This document shows positions 31,644 to 39,166 of a stretch of DNA of 46,604 nt, in pieces. Source of the DNA: Candidatus Omnitrophota bacterium (GTDB lineage: Bacteria > Omnitrophota > Omnitrophia > Omnitrophales > JAQTRP01); assembly GCA_028711765.1 (NCBI GenBank), contig JAQTRP010000003.1, positions 1 to 46,604 of the forward strand. The letters run 5' to 3'. A program made the translations under genes and the position numbers. The notes under the pieces are model-generated. The model had not been told where the DNA came from. It was given only the letters and a program-made list of their open reading frames with translations, and made no database searches. Positions within the stretch are counted from its first letter, which is position 1; each line of letters starts with the position of its first letter.

Positions 31644-31691
31644 CGATCGTGTACCTGGTACCGTATCCAAGCAGTACCAGGTACACGATCG
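31644..31691. repeat. GTACCTGGTACC-type palindrome, copy 5
   Basis: Perfect 18-base arms (31644-31661 and 31674-31691, outer ends CGATCGTG and CACGATCG) surround a 12-base centre. It lies in the glpK/glpA divergent region. Confidence 0.88.
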
Positions 31692-31711
31692 CAATCTTAC
31701 ACAACACAAAC

Positions 31712-31890
31712 AGCCATGCAGGGCTTCTTTGAAGCAGCTCTCGCAGAGCTTCGGAGCTTGGTTTCCTCCGCCAATAATTGTGGCGGAGGAGTCCGAAGCT
31801 CGAGAGGCAGCCACTCGTCGGCCGCTGGAGCCGACGAAGCCTGCCTCGCCGGCAGGCAGGTGGCGGTGCTGAAAAGAAGCCCTGCGTGGC
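31712..31890. repeat. Nested 180-base palindromic element between glpK and glpA
   Basis: The outer ends GCCATGCAGGGCTTCTTT and AAAGAAGCCCTGCGTGGC are inverted with few mismatches. Inside are AGCTTCGGA/TCCGAAGCT and CCTCCGCC/GGCGGAGG arms and the word GCCGGCAGGCAGG, also seen at 39008. The element is open in several frames on both strands, which explains apparent ORFs there. The rest of 31474-31966 holds two palindromes and the promoters; I see no gene in it. Confidence 0.65.
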
Positions 31891-31904
31891 CACCATTCAA
31901 ATGC

Positions 31905-31932
31905 TTGACTCACGCTTTTTTTCGTTTAGAAT
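31905..31932 (+). promoter_or_regulatory. Promoter of the glpA-like operon
   Basis: TTGACT and TAGAAT are separated by 16 bases, with the predicted start near 31939, about 28 bases before the ATG. It directly follows the nested palindromic element. Confidence 0.6.
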
Positions 31933-31966
31933 TGAGCAAAGAAGCTTTGCCACAAAAGCAGGCCGT

Positions 31967-33430
31967 ATGAATAATGAATATGATGTCTTGATTATCGGGG
32001 GCGGCGTCATCGGCGCGGCCGTCGCCCGGGAATTGTCGCACTACAAAATACGGATCGCCCTCCTCGAAAAAGAATTTGACGTCTCGTTCGGCACCAGCAA
32101 ATCCAACTCAGGCATCGTCCACGCCGGTTTCCATTCCATGCCGGGCACGCTCCAGGCAGAGCTCTGCGTAGAAGGCAACCGGGCGTTCGACCGACTGTCA
32201 GAAGAACTGGAATTTCCCTTCGAGCGCCGAGGCTCGCTAATGGCCGCCTTCTCGGAAGAAGAGATACAAATTCTTCATATGTACTACGAGCGCGGCAGGA
32301 AAAATAACGTGCCGTACATGGAGTTCCTCAGCCAGGACAAAACTCTGGAAATGGAGCCGAATCTCAATCCGGATGTCCTCGGCTCGCTTTTCGCCCCAAG
32401 TACTGGAATTGTATGCCCCTATGAATTCTGCTACGCGCTCGTCGAGGACGCCCTGCAGAACGGCCTCGATCTTTTCACGCAGGAAAAAGTCGTTGGAGTC
32501 AGACGCGGCAGTGCGCGTTCAGTCGAGGTCGAGACGGAAAAAGGGTTAAGGCTTTCGGGATGGTTTGTCATAAACGCCGCCGGCTTATACGCCGATGAGG
32601 TCGCCAAGGCGGCGGGCGTCGGCGACTTCGAGATCACCCCGCGCAAGGGCGAGGAATACCTTCTGGATCGGCGGGTTAGCAATCTCGTGAGACGGGTCAT
32701 CTACCCCGTCCCCACACCGACATCAAAAGGCCTCCTTGTTATCCCCACCGTCGACGGGCCGGTCATGGTCGGGCCTTCCGCCGTCGACGTGGAAAGCAAG
32801 ACCGACCTCGGCACAACGTCTCAGGGCCTCAAAATGATTTTTGAACACGCGCAGAAAATGGTGCCGTCCATACGGACGTCCGACATCATCACCTCTTTCG
32901 CCGGCCTCAGGCCGGTCGCGACCGGCGATGATTTCATTATCGGGCCTACAAAGATGAAAGGGTTCATAAACGCCGCGGGCATACAATCCCCCGGCCTGAC
33001 GTCGGCGCCCGCCATAGCGGAAACGATACGGGGCATACTTCTCAAAGAGGGGCTGAAGCTCGAAATAAAACCGGATTTCATCGCGCGCCGTAGAGGAATA
33101 CTCCATATACGAAAGGCCGTCGAAGACAGGGATTTCGATAAAGTCGAAGACGCGATACACATAGACTCCGGTTACGCGAAACTCGTCTGCAGGTGCGAGA
33201 ACGTCACGGAGGCAGAGATAAGTGAGGCCGTCAAAAGAGGCCATACCTCGATGGACGCCATAAAATTTATGACACGCGCCGGCACGGGGCGCTGTCAGGG
33301 CGGTTTCTGCTCCTCGCGGGTGATGAAGATTATAGAAAAAGAAACCGGCACACCCTTGGAAAAGATCTCGAAGAAAGGGCCGGGGTCGGAGATCCTCCTT
33401 TTGCCGTTTGCCAAGGGGAAACAGGACTGA
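31967..33430 (+). CDS. glpA: FAD-dependent glycerol-3-phosphate dehydrogenase (GlpA-like, with BFD-type Fe-S domain)
   Basis: The product probably oxidises glycerol 3-phosphate to dihydroxyacetone phosphate. From MNNEYDVLIIGGGVIGAAVA the protein has 487 residues: a DAO-type FAD domain (about 1-370) followed by a BFD-like 2Fe-2S domain with CRCENV and GTGRCQGGFC. This layout is found in the Clostridia/Thermotoga cassette in which the same three proteins sit beside glpK and glpF. I rejected the 63 upstream codons because they lie in a repeat. Only a weak binding site precedes the ATG. Confidence 0.88.
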   Translation: MNNEYDVLIIGGGVIGAAVARELSHYKIRIALLEKEFDVSFGTSKSNSGIVHAGFHSMPGTLQAELCVEGNRAFDRLSEELEFPFERRGSLMAAFSEEEIQILHMYYERGRKNNVPYMEFLSQDKTLEMEPNLNPDVLGSLFAPSTGIVCPYEFCYALVEDALQNGLDLFTQEKVVGVRRGSARSVEVETEKGLRLSGWFVINAAGLYADEVAKAAGVGDFEITPRKGEEYLLDRRVSNLVRRVIYPVPTPTSKGLLVIPTVDGPVMVGPSAVDVESKTDLGTTSQGLKMIFEHAQKMVPSIRTSDIITSFAGLRPVATGDDFIIGPTKMKGFINAAGIQSPGLTSAPAIAETIRGILLKEGLKLEIKPDFIARRRGILHIRKAVEDRDFDKVEDAIHIDSGYAKLVCRCENVTEAEISEAVKRGHTSMDAIKFMTRAGTGRCQGGFCSSRVMKIIEKETGTPLEKISKKGPGSEILLLPFAKGKQD

Positions 33431-33450
33431 AGAGGAAACGGGGTTTTGAA

Positions 33451-34707
33451 ATGAAACTAAACTTTGACGCGCTGATAATCGGAGCGGGGCCCGCGGGCCT
33501 CGGTGCCGCGCTGTCGCTTAAGGAAAACGGCATCGACGATATCCTCATCGTGGACAGGGAAGATTCGCCCGGCGGCATCCTCCTGCAATGTATTCATAAT
33601 GGCTTCGGCCTTCATCGCTTCAAAGAAGAGCTCACGGGCCCCGAATACGCCGAGCGGGATATAAATCTTGTCCGGGAAAGAAATATAGATATCCTTCTGA
33701 ATACTTGCGCCCTCGATATTATAAGCGAAGAAAACCATAAAACCGTCGTCCTCCTATCGGAGGACAAAGGGCTCCTCAGGGCTAAGGCAAAAGTCGTTAT
33801 CCTTGCCATGGGATGCCGTGAAAGAAATCGCGGCAATATCGCGATCCCCGGTGCCCGGCCGGCCGGAATCCTGACCGCCGGTTTCGCGCAGAAAATGATG
33901 AATATGCTTGGCCACCCACCCGGCAATGAAATCGTCATTCTCGGCTCCGGCGACATCGGTCTCATTATGGCGCGGCGGCTTAGTTGGGAAGGCGCGCGCG
34001 TCAAGGCCGTTATAGAGGCACAAGCGTATCCGGGAGGGCTTAATCGCAACATAGTCCAGTGCCTGCATGATTTTGATATCCCTCTTTACCTTTCCCATAC
34101 GATATCGAATATTTTGGGGGCGAAGCGCATCGAATCGGTGGAGGTAGCGCCCCTTGACCACGGCGTCCCCGCGAAACCGGAAGGCCGCTTCAGTCTTGCA
34201 TGCGACACACTGCTCCTTTCCGTCGGGTTGATACCGGAAAATGAACTGTCCCTTAAAGCCGGCGTCATTCTCGATCCGGCAACCCGCGGGGCGGTCGTCG
34301 ACGCGAATTTGATGACATCCGTCGAGGGCATTTTCGCCTGCGGCAACGTCCTGCAGGTGCACGACCTGGCAGACAACGTCTCTGAGGAAGCCGCCTGCTG
34401 CGGAAAATCCGCCGCCCGCTACCTCGTGGGTGAAAGGGTAAAAAAACGCGAGATACCGCTCAAGACCGGTAACCTCGTCAGGTACGTTCTCCCCGCGTGC
34501 GCCGAAGTGGGAAAAGAAGTAATCGTATCGTTCAGGCCCATATCCCCCGCCCAAAACGTTACCCTCGTCATTAAAACGGACACGGAAGAGCTTTTACGCA
34601 AGAAAGAGAGAAAGATTTTTCCGAGTATCATGCACCGGATTAATTTAAAACAGATACCCGAGAACGCGGCGTATCTGGAGGTATCGTTCGTGAGTGAGGA
34701 AAAATGA
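33451..34707 (+). CDS. NAD(P)/FAD-dependent oxidoreductase of the glycerol-3-phosphate dehydrogenase cassette
   Basis: The 418-residue protein has an FAD motif (ALIIGAGPAGLGAA), redox-region GGILLQCIHNGFG and an NAD motif (IVILGSGDIGLIMARRL). FACGNVLQVHDLADNVSEE is the C-terminal FAD contact. In the known cassette this protein passes electrons from the GlpA-like subunit to an acceptor, probably in a complex with the DUF1667 protein. It starts 20 bases after glpA and overlaps the next gene by 4 bases. Confidence 0.88.
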   Translation: MKLNFDALIIGAGPAGLGAALSLKENGIDDILIVDREDSPGGILLQCIHNGFGLHRFKEELTGPEYAERDINLVRERNIDILLNTCALDIISEENHKTVVLLSEDKGLLRAKAKVVILAMGCRERNRGNIAIPGARPAGILTAGFAQKMMNMLGHPPGNEIVILGSGDIGLIMARRLSWEGARVKAVIEAQAYPGGLNRNIVQCLHDFDIPLYLSHTISNILGAKRIESVEVAPLDHGVPAKPEGRFSLACDTLLLSVGLIPENELSLKAGVILDPATRGAVVDANLMTSVEGIFACGNVLQVHDLADNVSEEAACCGKSAARYLVGERVKKREIPLKTGNLVRYVLPACAEVGKEVIVSFRPISPAQNVTLVIKTDTEELLRKKERKIFPSIMHRINLKQIPENAAYLEVSFVSEEK

Positions 34708-35066
34708 AAAAGGAGCTCATCTGTATAAACTGCCCTATGGGCTGCTCGCTTGAGGTAACGTACGACGCCGAGAAGATCATCGAGGTCAAGGGAAACGACT
34801 GCGCGCGCGGCAAAGACTATGCGGCAAAAGAGATATTTCATCCGGAAAGAATCGTGACGACGACTGTCTGCGTTAAAGGCGCGCCCATCGTTGTGCTACC
34901 TGTAAAAACTGAAAAATCGGTCCCAAAAGGCCTCGCCTTCAAAATCGTCCAGGCGGCGTCAAAAATAACCGTCAACGCCCCCGTCAAGGCAGGCGATGTC
35001 ATAATCCGTAACGTCCTCGGAACTGGAGTTAACCTGATTGCCTCAAGAACCGTAGAAAGGGACTGA
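34704..35066 (+). CDS. DUF1667 protein, third subunit of the dehydrogenase cassette
   Basis: The 120-residue protein has an N-terminal Cys cluster (CINCPMGCSLEV) and a later Cys in GNDCARGKDYA, a pattern suited to an Fe-S cluster as in the start of molybdopterin-type oxidoreductases. It belongs to DUF1667, which accompanies the GlpA-like and FAD oxidoreductase genes. Its ATG overlaps the preceding stop. It is probably an electron-transfer subunit. Confidence 0.88.
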   Translation: MKKELICINCPMGCSLEVTYDAEKIIEVKGNDCARGKDYAAKEIFHPERIVTTTVCVKGAPIVVLPVKTEKSVPKGLAFKIVQAASKITVNAPVKAGDVIIRNVLGTGVNLIASRTVERD

Positions 35067-35068
35067 CC

Positions 35069-35779
35069 ATGCACAATTTTATGGGAGAACTTTTCGGCAC
35101 GATGATACTCGTACTGCTCGGCGATGGGGTGGTCGCCAATGTCCTCTTGAAGAAAAGCAAGGGCGAGAACTCCGGATGGATGGTAATTTCAAGCGGATGG
35201 GGTTTCGCCGTGGCCGTCGCAGTCTACGTCGCCGGGTGGGTCAGCGGCGCCCATATTAATCCTGCCGTCACGTTCGGCTTCCTGATTATCGGAAAAATCG
35301 GCCTGATGGACGTGCCATATTATCTGGCGGGACAGTTAATAGGCGGCTTTCTCGGGGCGATGATTGTCTGGCTCGCCTACCTCCCCCACTGGAAAATAAC
35401 GGAAGACCCCGACAAAAAACTGTCCGTTTTTTGCACCATGCCGGCGGTCCGCAATTTCGGGGCGAACCTGCTTACCGAGATTATCGGAACCGCGATGCTA
35501 CTTGTCGGAGTGCTCGGCATATTTAACGTCCATAATTCCATCGGCAGCGGCGTCGGGCCATATCTGGTGGGAATACTCGTCTTCAGCATCGGCCTCTCTC
35601 TCGGAGGGCCGACGGGCTACGCCATCAATCCGGCGCGGGACTTGATGCCGAGGATCGCGCATGCCCTGCTCCCCATACCGGGAAAACGGGATTCCGACTG
35701 GTCTTACGCGTGGATACCGGTCGTCGGCCCATTAATAGGCAGCGTCTTCGGCGCGGGCCTCTACCACATCATATTTTAA
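35069..35779 (+). CDS. glpF: Aquaglyceroporin GlpF
   Basis: The 236-residue inner-membrane channel lets glycerol enter the cell. Both NPA motifs are present (HINPAVT at 62-68, AINPARD at 185-191). The Asp after NPAR is typical of glycerol-conducting members. There are six hydrophobic segments. It begins two bases after the DUF1667 stop and completes a glycerol uptake, phosphorylation and oxidation set with glpK and glpA. Confidence 0.95.
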   Translation: MHNFMGELFGTMILVLLGDGVVANVLLKKSKGENSGWMVISSGWGFAVAVAVYVAGWVSGAHINPAVTFGFLIIGKIGLMDVPYYLAGQLIGGFLGAMIVWLAYLPHWKITEDPDKKLSVFCTMPAVRNFGANLLTEIIGTAMLLVGVLGIFNVHNSIGSGVGPYLVGILVFSIGLSLGGPTGYAINPARDLMPRIAHALLPIPGKRDSDWSYAWIPVVGPLIGSVFGAGLYHIIF

Positions 35780-35787
35780 GATTTTTA

Positions 35788-35838
35788 CTTTACGTACCTG
35801 GTACCGCATTCAGTTAATCCGGTACCAGGTACGTAAAG
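35788..35838. repeat. GTACCTGGTACC-type palindrome, copy 6
   Basis: Perfect 18-base arms (35788-35805, 35821-35838) surround a 15-base centre. It lies just after glpF and may work as the operon's terminator-like hairpin. Bases 35839-35948 hold decayed half-copies (for example CAGTACATAAAGG). Confidence 0.9.
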
Positions 35839-35952
35839 GTGCGCCCACAGGTACTTATGAAACCAGTTCCTGGTGCTTCTTGGATACAGCACAAAGTACG
35901 TAAAGGAGATCTTGACTTATAAAACCAGCCCCCAGTACATAAAGGCGATTTC

Positions 35953-36522
35953 TTAGATTTCGGTTTCGAGAATTTCTTTCTTTCCGCTGTCTATGTTCAC
36001 CAAAGTAACCCTAACCTTGCAGCCTCTTTCACCAACGTCGGCCGCGAGACCGCTGTCTAACTTAAAAACACATTTAAGGCCGGTCAACTGTCCCGTCGCC
36101 GCCAAGCTCATGACCCCAAGTCCCGCCGCCATCCCCACCCTGTCTATTCCCATAGCAATACCGCTATCATATAGTTTGCTCCGCGCGCCTGTATAGCCGA
36201 AGAGGGCCGCGCCCGCCCATTTGAGAAAAGTTTCCTTTGTACTATAAAAATAATCGCTTTTGGACGGCCCTATTATCTTGCCGTTAATACTGAGGTTTAT
36301 CTTTGAAACCTCCCACATGCGAAAATTGCTGCCCCTGCCGGTCCCTATGGCCGCTACTTCAGCATCCATGCCTTCCGTCGTCTTCTCAAAAAGCGCTTTG
36401 ATAACACAACTGACATCGTCCCCCTTGATATTTTTATACTGCATCTCCTTCCCTATCTCGGCGAAACAACGTGAGACGGAGAAGAGCGCGAAAAAAGCGA
36501 TAAGAATCGGAATTTTCTTCAC
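35953..36522 (-). CDS. Secreted protein of unknown function
   Basis: The product has a signal peptide (KKIPILIAFFALFSVSRCFA) and a mature part of about 165 residues. No known motif was found; the segment WAGAALFGYTGARSKLYDSG is hydrophobic and Gly-rich. I prefer the GTG at 36522. The frame also has a TTG at 36552, but that codon lies in the T-tract of the terminator of the gene upstream. The binding site is weak for either start. Confidence 0.55.
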   Translation of the reverse strand: MKKIPILIAFFALFSVSRCFAEIGKEMQYKNIKGDDVSCVIKALFEKTTEGMDAEVAAIGTGRGSNFRMWEVSKINLSINGKIIGPSKSDYFYSTKETFLKWAGAALFGYTGARSKLYDSGIAMGIDRVGMAAGLGVMSLAATGQLTGLKCVFKLDSGLAADVGERGCKVRVTLVNIDSGKKEILETEI

Positions 36523-36550
36523 GGTGTTTGCTATCGCCTGTTTAACAAAC

Positions 36551-36584
36551 AAAAAAAGGAGGGCTAATACGGCCCTCCTTTTTT
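36551..36584. terminator. Bidirectional intrinsic terminator
   Basis: AAGGAGGGC and GCCCTCCTT form a 9-bp stem with a 7-base loop, flanked by an A-tract on one side and a T-tract on the other. It ends the small Ser-rich gene on the minus strand. Confidence 0.8.
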
Positions 36585-36604
36585 ATGAAAACTGCCGTTG
36601 CTGA

Positions 36605-36844
36605 CTATTCTTCTTGGCTAGCCATGCTCGGCGAGTAAACCACATCGCTCGTCTTATCACTCAAATCAACGACGCTTGTGTCCTGATTCGAGCTTGAGCT
36701 CTGATCGGAACTCGAGCTCGAACTTGAGCTTTGATCCGAGCTTGAAGATTTATTCTTATCCAAGTTCAAAACCAGGGGAGCGTAGGCGGTGCCGGCAACC
36801 ATAACGACCGCGACCACCACGAAAAGAAACGCTATTCCTTTCAT
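36605..36844 (-). CDS. Small secreted Ser-rich protein
   Basis: The 79-residue product has a signal peptide (AFLFVVVAVVMVAGTAYA). A low-complexity segment of Ser runs broken by Asp-Gln (SSSSDQSSSSSSSSDQSSSS) follows, then an acidic tail. A GGAGG site lies 8 bases before the ATG. It is followed by its own terminator. It may be a surface or linker-like protein; the function is unknown. Confidence 0.65.
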   Translation of the reverse strand: MKGIAFLFVVVAVVMVAGTAYAPLVLNLDKNKSSSSDQSSSSSSSSDQSSSSNQDTSVVDLSDKTSDVVYSPSMASQEE

Positions 36845-36917
36845 TCTAATATCCTCCGTTTTGTATTTAAACGATTGAACGATGTTTACTTGAAAGGTTC
36901 TAAATCTTCGCGCGGCC

Positions 36918-38393
36918 CTAAAACGCCAGCGACTTCAGCATTTTACGGAAATGATAGCCGTACATCGAAAGGCTTATCGCGTGGCCGAAGCTTAGGGGAT
37001 GGCGGATGAGGCTGCCGATAAATAGCTTCCAGTAGTGAGCCCGATCCTTATCGACTATGCCGAGCAGCCATAGGGAGTTGAAAAAGCCGATTATGTGAAC
37101 ATTTGTAAGCCGCATACTGCGTCTCCGCTTACACTGTCTGAGAAACATCCAGACCCGCTTATAATAGTTATTCGGCGCGTAGATCGTCTTGATGACACGA
37201 CGGTAACCCTCAAGTAGGGTCTCGCGCTTTAAGATGGGCTGGAAATTGAGCGATCCGTCGGTGTTATCGCCGGAAGATTCCTCTAAAATGCGGCCTTCTT
37301 TTACAAGCCTATGATACAATTTAGTATTGGGTATCGCAACAAGAAGTCCGACCATCGCGGTCGCTATACCGCTGCGCTGAATAAACTGGATTTGCTTCTC
37401 GAAAATAGACACCGGGTCGCTATCGAAACCGATTATAAAGCCGGCCATGACCTCGATACCGGCGGCCTGAATATTCCGCACCGCCTTTATCATATCGATG
37501 CGCTTATTCTGGAACTTGCGGCATTCCTCAAGGCTTTTTTCGTGAGGTGTTTCTATGCCGACAAACACCTTTTCAAAACCGCAGCGCGCCATCATATCGA
37601 GCATCTCTTTGTCTTCGGATAAATTGATGGACGCCTCCGTCAAGAAAGCAAACGGGCGCTTCTTCTTGCACATCCAGCGCTCAAGCGCGGGCAGAAGGGC
37701 TTTGATCTTCACCTTGTTACCTATAAAGTTATCGTCCACGATAAAAACGGAGCCGCGCCATCCCGCCTTATGCAGAGACTCGAGTTCTCCCATAAATTGC
37801 TTCGTTGTCTTACAGCGCGGAACTCTGCCGTTCAGCACCACAATGTCGCAGAACTCGCAATCAAAAGGACAGCCGCGGGAGAACTGCACCGCCATCGAAA
37901 CATAATGTTTGAAATTTAAAAGATCCCACCTCGGTTGAGGAATGTGCTCTATGGAAGGAAAATCACCCGCCTGATAAACTTTCTTCAGCTGGCCGCCCTC
38001 GAGGTCCCTCACAAATTCACCGATTATGGACTCCGCCTCGTCAAGAACAACATGATCCAGCTCCGGGAAATCGTCTTTGGCTATAGAAAAGAGGGGGCCG
38101 CCCCCGACCACCTTGACCCCTTTTCCCTTACATCGCCGGATGACCTCTCTTGTCCCTTCCTTCTGGACAACCATAGCACTCACGAACACATAATCCGCCC
38201 ACTCGATATCTCTATCCCTGAGACGTTCCGCATTCATATCAATGAGGCGTTGTTTCCAAGTGCGCGGCAGCATCGCCGCCACGGTAACTACGCCAAGCGG
38301 AGGAAACGCCGCCTTCTTAGAGATAAAGCGCATCACATGCTTAAAACTCCAGAAAGTATCCGGATATTTAGGGTAAACCCAGAGTATGTTCAT
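36918..38393 (-). CDS. B12-binding radical SAM protein
   Basis: The 491-residue product begins with a cobalamin-binding Rossmann-like domain (about residues 1-140). A radical SAM domain follows, with the 4Fe-4S motif CPFDCEFC (Cys175, 179, 182). A C-terminal region of the DUF4070 type comes last. The N-terminal pattern NILWVYPKYPDTFWSFKHV is shared with the group that contains the hopanoid methylase HpnP, but many members act on other lipids or natural products. No hopanoid genes lie nearby, so the substrate is open. It stands alone on the minus strand between repeats. Confidence 0.85.
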   Translation of the reverse strand: MNILWVYPKYPDTFWSFKHVMRFISKKAAFPPLGVVTVAAMLPRTWKQRLIDMNAERLRDRDIEWADYVFVSAMVVQKEGTREVIRRCKGKGVKVVGGGPLFSIAKDDFPELDHVVLDEAESIIGEFVRDLEGGQLKKVYQAGDFPSIEHIPQPRWDLLNFKHYVSMAVQFSRGCPFDCEFCDIVVLNGRVPRCKTTKQFMGELESLHKAGWRGSVFIVDDNFIGNKVKIKALLPALERWMCKKKRPFAFLTEASINLSEDKEMLDMMARCGFEKVFVGIETPHEKSLEECRKFQNKRIDMIKAVRNIQAAGIEVMAGFIIGFDSDPVSIFEKQIQFIQRSGIATAMVGLLVAIPNTKLYHRLVKEGRILEESSGDNTDGSLNFQPILKRETLLEGYRRVIKTIYAPNNYYKRVWMFLRQCKRRRSMRLTNVHIIGFFNSLWLLGIVDKDRAHYWKLFIGSLIRHPLSFGHAISLSMYGYHFRKMLKSLAF

Positions 38394-38406
38394 CTATTCC
38401 TCATTT

Positions 38407-38495
38407 TTCAGCTATAAGCTATAAGTTTTAAGCTTTAAGCTACAAGTTATAAGAAAATTCCCTTAGGGTTCTGCCTCGCTTACAGCTTAAAGCTA
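38407..38495. repeat. ATAAGCTTTAAGCT-type word repeat
   Basis: Tandem and inverted words of the form AGCTATAAG, TTTAAGCTT and CTACAAG fill the gap between the VOC gene and the radical SAM gene. The element overlaps the VOC stop codon. A second copy lies at 38917-38990. Confidence 0.65.
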
Positions 38496-38861
38496 TTCTT
38501 TCACTTCAAACAAATTGCCTGAGAAATCGCGGATAAAAATAAGCTCTTTGCCTTCCTTCGGCAAGCGAGTAAGGCTGATGCCGCTTGCCTCGCAGGTTTT
38601 GATTAGTTCCGCGCGGTTTGTAACATTAAGGCAGACGTGGGAATAGGGAACAATTTTCCTTCTGCCCGTTACAAATATTTCAAAGGTGACGCCCCCGCCT
38701 GAAAAAACTATGACGGGGACATCATCCGCTATGCCAAAAACCCTTTCGCCAATCTCACGGGAAACAACAAACTCTCTTTCTTTCCTGAGCCCGAGTATTG
38801 ATGAATAGAAGACTTCGGCTTGGCGCTTCTTGCTTACCTCGAGGGCTATGTGATTAAGCAT
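38493..38861 (-). CDS. VOC (glyoxalase-like) family protein
   Basis: The 122-residue protein has a paired beta-alpha-beta-beta-beta layout of the vicinal oxygen chelate fold. It starts LNHIALEVSKKRQAEVFYSSILG and ends IFIRDFSGNLFEVKE. Candidate metal ligands are His3, Glu60-region FEIF, His74 in YSHVCLNV and Glu near the end. The reaction cannot be told from sequence. Its stop codon is part of a repeat. Confidence 0.75.
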   Translation of the reverse strand: MLNHIALEVSKKRQAEVFYSSILGLRKEREFVVSREIGERVFGIADDVPVIVFSGGGVTFEIFVTGRRKIVPYSHVCLNVTNRAELIKTCEASGISLTRLPKEGKELIFIRDFSGNLFEVKE

Positions 38862-38916
38862 TAAAATGTGAAAAACATTGTAACACTCATCTTACGAAAG
38901 CACAAGGAAATACCGA

Positions 38917-38990
38917 GCTGTAAGCTATAAGCTTTAAGCTGTAAGTTACAAACCGGGACAGTTTGGATTGTTTTTTGAACTTACAACTTA
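38917..38990. repeat. ATAAGCTTTAAGCT-type word repeat, second copy
   Basis: GCTGTAAGCTATAAGCTTTA on the left faces GAACTTACAACTTATAGC on the right. It belongs to the same family as 38407-38495. Together with the palindromes that follow it fills the 304-base gap 38862-39166, in which I see no gene. Confidence 0.65.
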
Positions 38991-38991
38991 T

Positions 38992-39029
38992 AGCCATAAG
39001 CCTGCCTGCCGGCAGGCAGGCTTATGGCT
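38992..39029. repeat. Perfect 38-base palindrome without loop
   Basis: Two 19-base arms meet at GCC|GGC (outer AGCCATAAG, inner CCTGCCTGCC). The inner word GCCGGCAGGCAGG also occurs in the nested element at 31712-31890. A loop-free perfect palindrome is unusual to keep by chance. Confidence 0.9.
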
Positions 39030-39101
39030 TGATTTGCTTCTAACACTATGTCGCATATGAATTTACTTGAAATCCGTTCCGGCTTCTTCTAACATGAGAT
39101 T

Positions 39102-39158
39102 GGGTACCAGGTACCGGATGCTAGGGTTCGGTACCTGGTACCCGAACGTGGTACCTGG
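39102..39158. repeat. GTACCTGGTACC-type palindrome, copy 7, with an extra half-site
   Basis: Perfect 15-base arms (39102-39116, 39129-39143) are followed by a third half-site TGGTACCTGG at 39149-39158. The last half-site ends 8 bases before the nuclease ATG and supplies its GGA binding site. Confidence 0.85.
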
Positions 39159-39166
39159 ACATACAT

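Noticed and set aside
31605-31913. Overlapping frames on both strands between glpK and glpA
   Set aside because: They read through the nested palindromic element; the coding look comes from repeat words open in several frames.
32723-33244. Minus-strand frame of 173 codons
   Set aside because: It is antisense to the glpA-like gene and has no recognisable features.
33754-34554. Minus-strand frame of 266 codons
   Set aside because: It is antisense to the FAD oxidoreductase gene, which has clear FAD and NAD motifs. High GC at third positions opens such shadow frames.
36918-38393. Assignment of the radical SAM protein as hopanoid 2-methylase
   Set aside because: Only the general domain order and N-terminal pattern agree, and no hopanoid genes are nearby.
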